Assembly: GCA_900557655.1 (NCBI GenBank)
Contig: USTX01000028.1
Span: 1-7,540 of the forward strand
From: an uncultured Eubacteriales bacterium
Lineage (GTDB): Bacteria; Bacillota; Clostridia; Christensenellales; UBA1242
DNA: 7,540 nt
Direction of reading: 5' to 3'
Both the position numbers and the translations under genes were made by a program. Positions 5,377-7,540 of the stretch are shown in pieces (the first letter of the stretch is position 1; each line of letters begins with the position of its first letter). The notes under the pieces were generated by a model, which saw only the letters and a program-made list of their open reading frames with translations, did not search any database and was not told the origin of the DNA.

Positions 5377-5394
5377 CATTTATAAAAATAAAAA

Positions 5395-5410
5395 AAGGGC
5401 TTTTGCCCTT
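5395..5410 (-). terminator. Intrinsic terminator of the trmFO-hslU-thioredoxin operon
   Basis: On the - strand AAGGGC-AAAA-GCCCTT followed by TTTTT. The first arm overlaps the TAA stop of the thioredoxin gene (5409-5411), so the stop codon is part of the hairpin. The desulfurase promoter -35 lies about 20 bases further on, so the two operons are separated cleanly. Confidence 0.88.
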
Positions 5411-5720
5411 AATTTTGCGAATTTAAGCGGTTTTTTAGGTCATTTACGGTGCAAAAACCCATAAAACGCGCAATTTCTTGTCCGTCTTTGAAAATTGCGA
5501 TGGTAGGAATCGACTCAATATTATGCTCAATTGACAAGCGCCTGTTAGCGTCAATATCGCATTTAGCAAAGATAAATTTATCACTAAGTTCACCCGCCAC
5601 TTGCTCAAAGTTTGGCGCCATCATCCTGCATGGTCCACACCAGTTTGCCCAAAAGTCAACAACAAGTGGTTTGTTTTTTGTTGAAAGGTCTTTAAAATTT
5701 TCTTGCGTCAATTTTTCCAT
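5409..5720 (-). CDS. trxA: Thioredoxin
   Basis: 103 residues, the normal length of a single-domain cytoplasmic thioredoxin; it reduces protein disulfides. The active site is WCGPC (27-31, Cys28 and Cys31), in the classic context VDFWANWCGPCRMMAP. The cis-proline follows at IPT (Pro72), then IAIFKDGQEI. Two extra cysteines, Cys54 and Cys90, lie outside the active site. No signal peptide. It starts 11 bases after the hslU stop; its ribosome binding site, AGGGGG, overlaps the end of that gene, so it is translated from the trmFO-hslU mRNA. Genomes often carry several thioredoxins, so the symbol marks the family rather than the main copy. It could serve as reductant for the desulfurase encoded next door, but that is only inferred from position. 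Confidence 0.92.
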   Translation of the reverse strand: MEKLTQENFKDLSTKNKPLVVDFWANWCGPCRMMAPNFEQVAGELSDKFIFAKCDIDANRRLSIEHNIESIPTIAIFKDGQEIARFMGFCTVNDLKNRLNSQN

Positions 5721-5731
5721 AATTTGCCCCC

Positions 5732-7063
5732 TTATACACTATAAAAACCCATTTTAGGTTTATTTTTATTTTTAATATCATCCATAACCGATTTAAGATG
5801 GTCAGTTACATACGCGCGGTCTATGTTAATATCAATAACCGGATGCAACCCCGTTGCGTTAAATGAAATGTCTTCAACAAGCGCCTCCATAATAGTATGT
5901 AAGCGGCGTGCACCGATGTTTTCAACGTTTTTGTTTTCAAACACGGCCATAGACGCGATTTCGTCAATAGCATCGGCCGTAAAATTAAGGTTGATATTAT
6001 CAACACCCAAAAGCGCGCTGTATTGCTTAATAAGCGAGTTTTCAGTATCCGTTAAGATACGGATAAAGTCTTCTTTTTCAAGGCTTGAAAGCTCAACAAT
6101 AACTGGAAAGCGGCCTTGAAGTTCGGGGATAAGGTCTTTAATGCTTGAAACATAAAACGCACCCGCAGCGATAAATAAGATATAATCGGTTTTGATGGTG
6201 CCGTATTTGGTGGTAACGGTTGAGCCCTCAACGATAGGCAAAATGTCTCGCTGGACGCCCTCACGGCTTACGTCGGCGCCATTTGAGTTGCCCTTGCCCG
6301 CCACCTTGTCAATCTCGTCAATAAAGATAATACCATCTTGCTCGGCGCGCCTTAACGCCTCGGTGTTAACCGCGTCGCCATCGATAAGACGGTTACTCTC
6401 TTCGTCAATAAAGCACTTGCGCGCGTCACGTACGCTAAGTCTTTTGCGCTTTTTTGGCTTTGGTAAAATCCCTCCAAGCATATCACCGATGTTGATTTCC
6501 ATCCCCGCCATCCCTGGCATTATTGGCATAGATTTTGGCTCGTCAACGATTTCAACCTCGATAGTTTCGCTATCAAGTTTACCGCTTGACAAATCAATTA
6601 AAAGGCGTTGTTTTAAAACCTCGTCAGGTGTGTCCGCGTTTTTGGCTTTAATTGCGGGCATCATCGCCATAGCAATACGCTCGTTAGCGATGGTGTTTGC
6701 CTTAACTTTGACATCTTCAAACTTTTCTTTTTTAACCATTCGCACGCTGGCCTCAACAAGGTCACGAATCATTGATTCAACGTCGCGTCCAACATAGCCA
6801 ACCTCAGTAAACTTAGTGGCCTCTACTTTGACAAAAGGCGCCTTAACAAGTTTAGCAAGCCTACGCGCAATCTCGGTTTTACCGCAGCCCGTTGGCCCCT
6901 TCATAATGATGTTTTTTGGCGTTATCTCTTCGCGCAGTTCTTCGCTTAATTTACTTCGGCGATACCTGTTTCTAAGCGCGTTCGCAACCGCCTTTTTGGC
7001 CGCGTTTTGACCGATAATAAATCTATCAAGTTCACTGACTATCTGTTTTGGTGTAAGTTCCAT
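5732..7063 (-). CDS. hslU: HslU/ClpY AAA+ ATPase with non-canonical C-terminus
   Basis: 443 residues, the normal HslU length. HslU is the ATP-driven unfoldase that feeds proteins into the HslV (ClpQ) peptidase in the cytoplasm. Seen: LTPKQIVSELDRFIIGQNAAK at the N-terminus, Walker A GPTGCGKT (56-63), pore loop GYVG (89-92) in TEVGYVGRDVES, a family I-domain insertion (about 110-240) with a Met/Gly-rich part MPIMPGMAGM, Walker B IIFIDEID (245-252), GVQRDILPIVEGSTV, the GRFP arginine finger (Arg318) and sensor-2 GARRLHT (384-390). I start at 7063: the ATG follows AAGGAG and comes one base after the trmFO stop. An in-frame ATG at 7162 would add 33 residues unlike the family. Odd: hslV is not adjacent, and the protein ends KMGFYSV where relatives usually end in a DLSRFIL-type tail that docks into HslV. 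There is no sign of a frameshift at the end. Confidence 0.93.
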   Translation of the reverse strand: MELTPKQIVSELDRFIIGQNAAKKAVANALRNRYRRSKLSEELREEITPKNIIMKGPTGCGKTEIARRLAKLVKAPFVKVEATKFTEVGYVGRDVESMIRDLVEASVRMVKKEKFEDVKVKANTIANERIAMAMMPAIKAKNADTPDEVLKQRLLIDLSSGKLDSETIEVEIVDEPKSMPIMPGMAGMEINIGDMLGGILPKPKKRKRLSVRDARKCFIDEESNRLIDGDAVNTEALRRAEQDGIIFIDEIDKVAGKGNSNGADVSREGVQRDILPIVEGSTVTTKYGTIKTDYILFIAAGAFYVSSIKDLIPELQGRFPVIVELSSLEKEDFIRILTDTENSLIKQYSALLGVDNINLNFTADAIDEIASMAVFENKNVENIGARRLHTIMEALVEDISFNATGLHPVIDINIDRAYVTDHLKSVMDDIKNKNKPKMGFYSV

Positions 7064-7064
7064 A

Positions 7065-7540
7065 TTACTCTCCTTTAAGTTCCCGCATAGCACGCAATGA
7101 GTATTCAAGTTTGCGTTGTTGTTTATCCCGAATACCGCTTTCAAGCGGCGCAAGTATGCCAAAATTGGCGTTCATCGGCTGAAAGTTGACGTTTGCCGTT
7201 ACCAGATATGTTGTTATCGCGCCAATCATCGTTTTGGTGCTAAGATTAAGCGGTGCAGTACCATTAAGTTTGTTTGCAAGGCTAATCCCTGCAACCAGAC
7301 CGCTCATCGCACTTTCGACGTACCCCTCAACGCCCGAAAGTTGCCCCGCAATAAAAAGCGTGTCGTAACCTTTAACCGAAAAGTCTTTATTTAAAAACTT
7401 TGGCGCGTTGATAAAACTGTTGCGGTGCATAACGCCGTAGCGCACGAACTCCGCATTCCGCAGCGCCGGGATCATGGTGAACACCCGCCGCTGCTCCGGC
7501 CACTTGAGATGGGTCTGGAAGCCCACGAGATTATAGATGC
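7065..7540 (-). CDS. trmFO: TrmFO, folate-dependent tRNA (uracil-54-C5) methyltransferase, 5'-partial
   Basis: C-terminal 158 or so residues of the FAD- and methylenetetrahydrofolate-dependent enzyme that makes ribothymidine (m5U54) in the tRNA T-loop. Family motifs: NLVGFQTHLKWPEQ, RVFTMIP, NAEFVRYGVMHRN, FIAGQLSGVEGYVESAMSGLVAG and NFQPMNANFGIL. The frame stays open to the window edge. A GTG at 7526 lies within the conserved NLVGF motif, so it is not the start. The gene ends TAA one base before hslU. Codon use changes near 7431-7442: the outer part uses TTC for Phe and GTG for Val almost only and is 42/60 G+C in 7441-7500, while the inner part uses TTT and GTT like the rest of the window. 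The protein stays a coherent TrmFO across this point, so the family call is safe, but the outer 100 bases may come from another genome. Confidence 0.92.
   Translation of the reverse strand, partial: IYNLVGFQTHLKWPEQRRVFTMIPALRNAEFVRYGVMHRNSFINAPKFLNKDFSVKGYDTLFIAGQLSGVEGYVESAMSGLVAGISLANKLNGTAPLNLSTKTMIGAITTYLVTANVNFQPMNANFGILAPLESGIRDKQQRKLEYSLRAMRELKGE
7070..7075 (-). promoter_or_regulatory. Ribosome binding site that decides the hslU start
   Basis: AAGGAG on the - strand, 6 bases before the ATG at 7063 and inside the last codons of trmFO. It rules in the 443-residue form of HslU over an upstream start at 7162. Confidence 0.8.

Noticed and set aside
5377..5394. Regulatory RNA or riboswitch ahead of the desulfurase gene
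   Set aside because: The predicted leader is only about 22 bases, and the remaining space is the T-run of the previous terminator.
6192..6797. 201-codon open frame on the + strand inside hslU
   Set aside because: Antisense shadow of the conserved HslU I-domain and Walker B region; serine/isoleucine-rich composition with no motif.
7064..7162. Upstream start that lengthens HslU by 33 residues
   Set aside because: It overlaps trmFO, lacks a ribosome binding site, and the added residues are unlike HslU; the ATG at 7063 has AAGGAG and matches the family N-terminus.

Overview
The window looks like DNA from an uncultured low- to medium-GC member of the Bacillota, probably Clostridia. The reasons are the folate-dependent TrmFO, a ruvX-DUF1292 gene pair, strong AGGAG ribosome binding sites, tightly packed operons and A/T-rich hairpin-plus-T-run terminators. 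No RNA gene, CRISPR array, insertion sequence or integrase was seen. It reads like a short metagenomic contig, and both of its ends change codon usage inside conserved protein motifs.

Layout. On the + strand (1-1716) there is an ABC ATP-binding gene lacking its 5' end, followed directly by an ABC-2 type permease. A bidirectional terminator (1754-1793) separates this pair from everything else, which is on the - strand. Read from the right, the - strand carries: a 3' fragment of trmFO, hslU and a thioredoxin gene as one operon ending in a terminator at 5395-5410; then a strong promoter (5348-5376) driving a NifS/IscS-like cysteine desulfurase and an IscU/NifU-like protein, ended by a terminator at 3256-3283; then a 59-residue YtxH-like membrane protein with its own terminator; then ruvX and a DUF1292 gene. 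The two main intergenic stretches hold clusters of a TTTAAAC heptamer repeat in opposite orientations, each beside a GC-rich hairpin element.

Function. The desulfurase and IscU-like genes are a two-gene operon that looks like an iron-sulfur assembly module, but both proteins depart from the canonical machinery. The IscU-like protein keeps only one of the three scaffold cysteines and carries a long charged tail. The desulfurase keeps its PLP lysine and catalytic cysteine but lacks the usual RSGTEN-type loop. This pair is the best candidate for an undescribed, specialised system here. HslU has no hslV beside it and lacks the usual C-terminal tail that docks on HslV, so its protease partnership is open to question.

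The first ABC protein starts as an exporter-type nucleotide-binding domain and ends as an ABC-2-type one, with the switch at the Walker B motif and a matching change in isoleucine codon use. The outer part of trmFO (about 7431-7540) likewise has foreign codon use. Both are most simply assembly chimeras, with natural recombination as the alternative.
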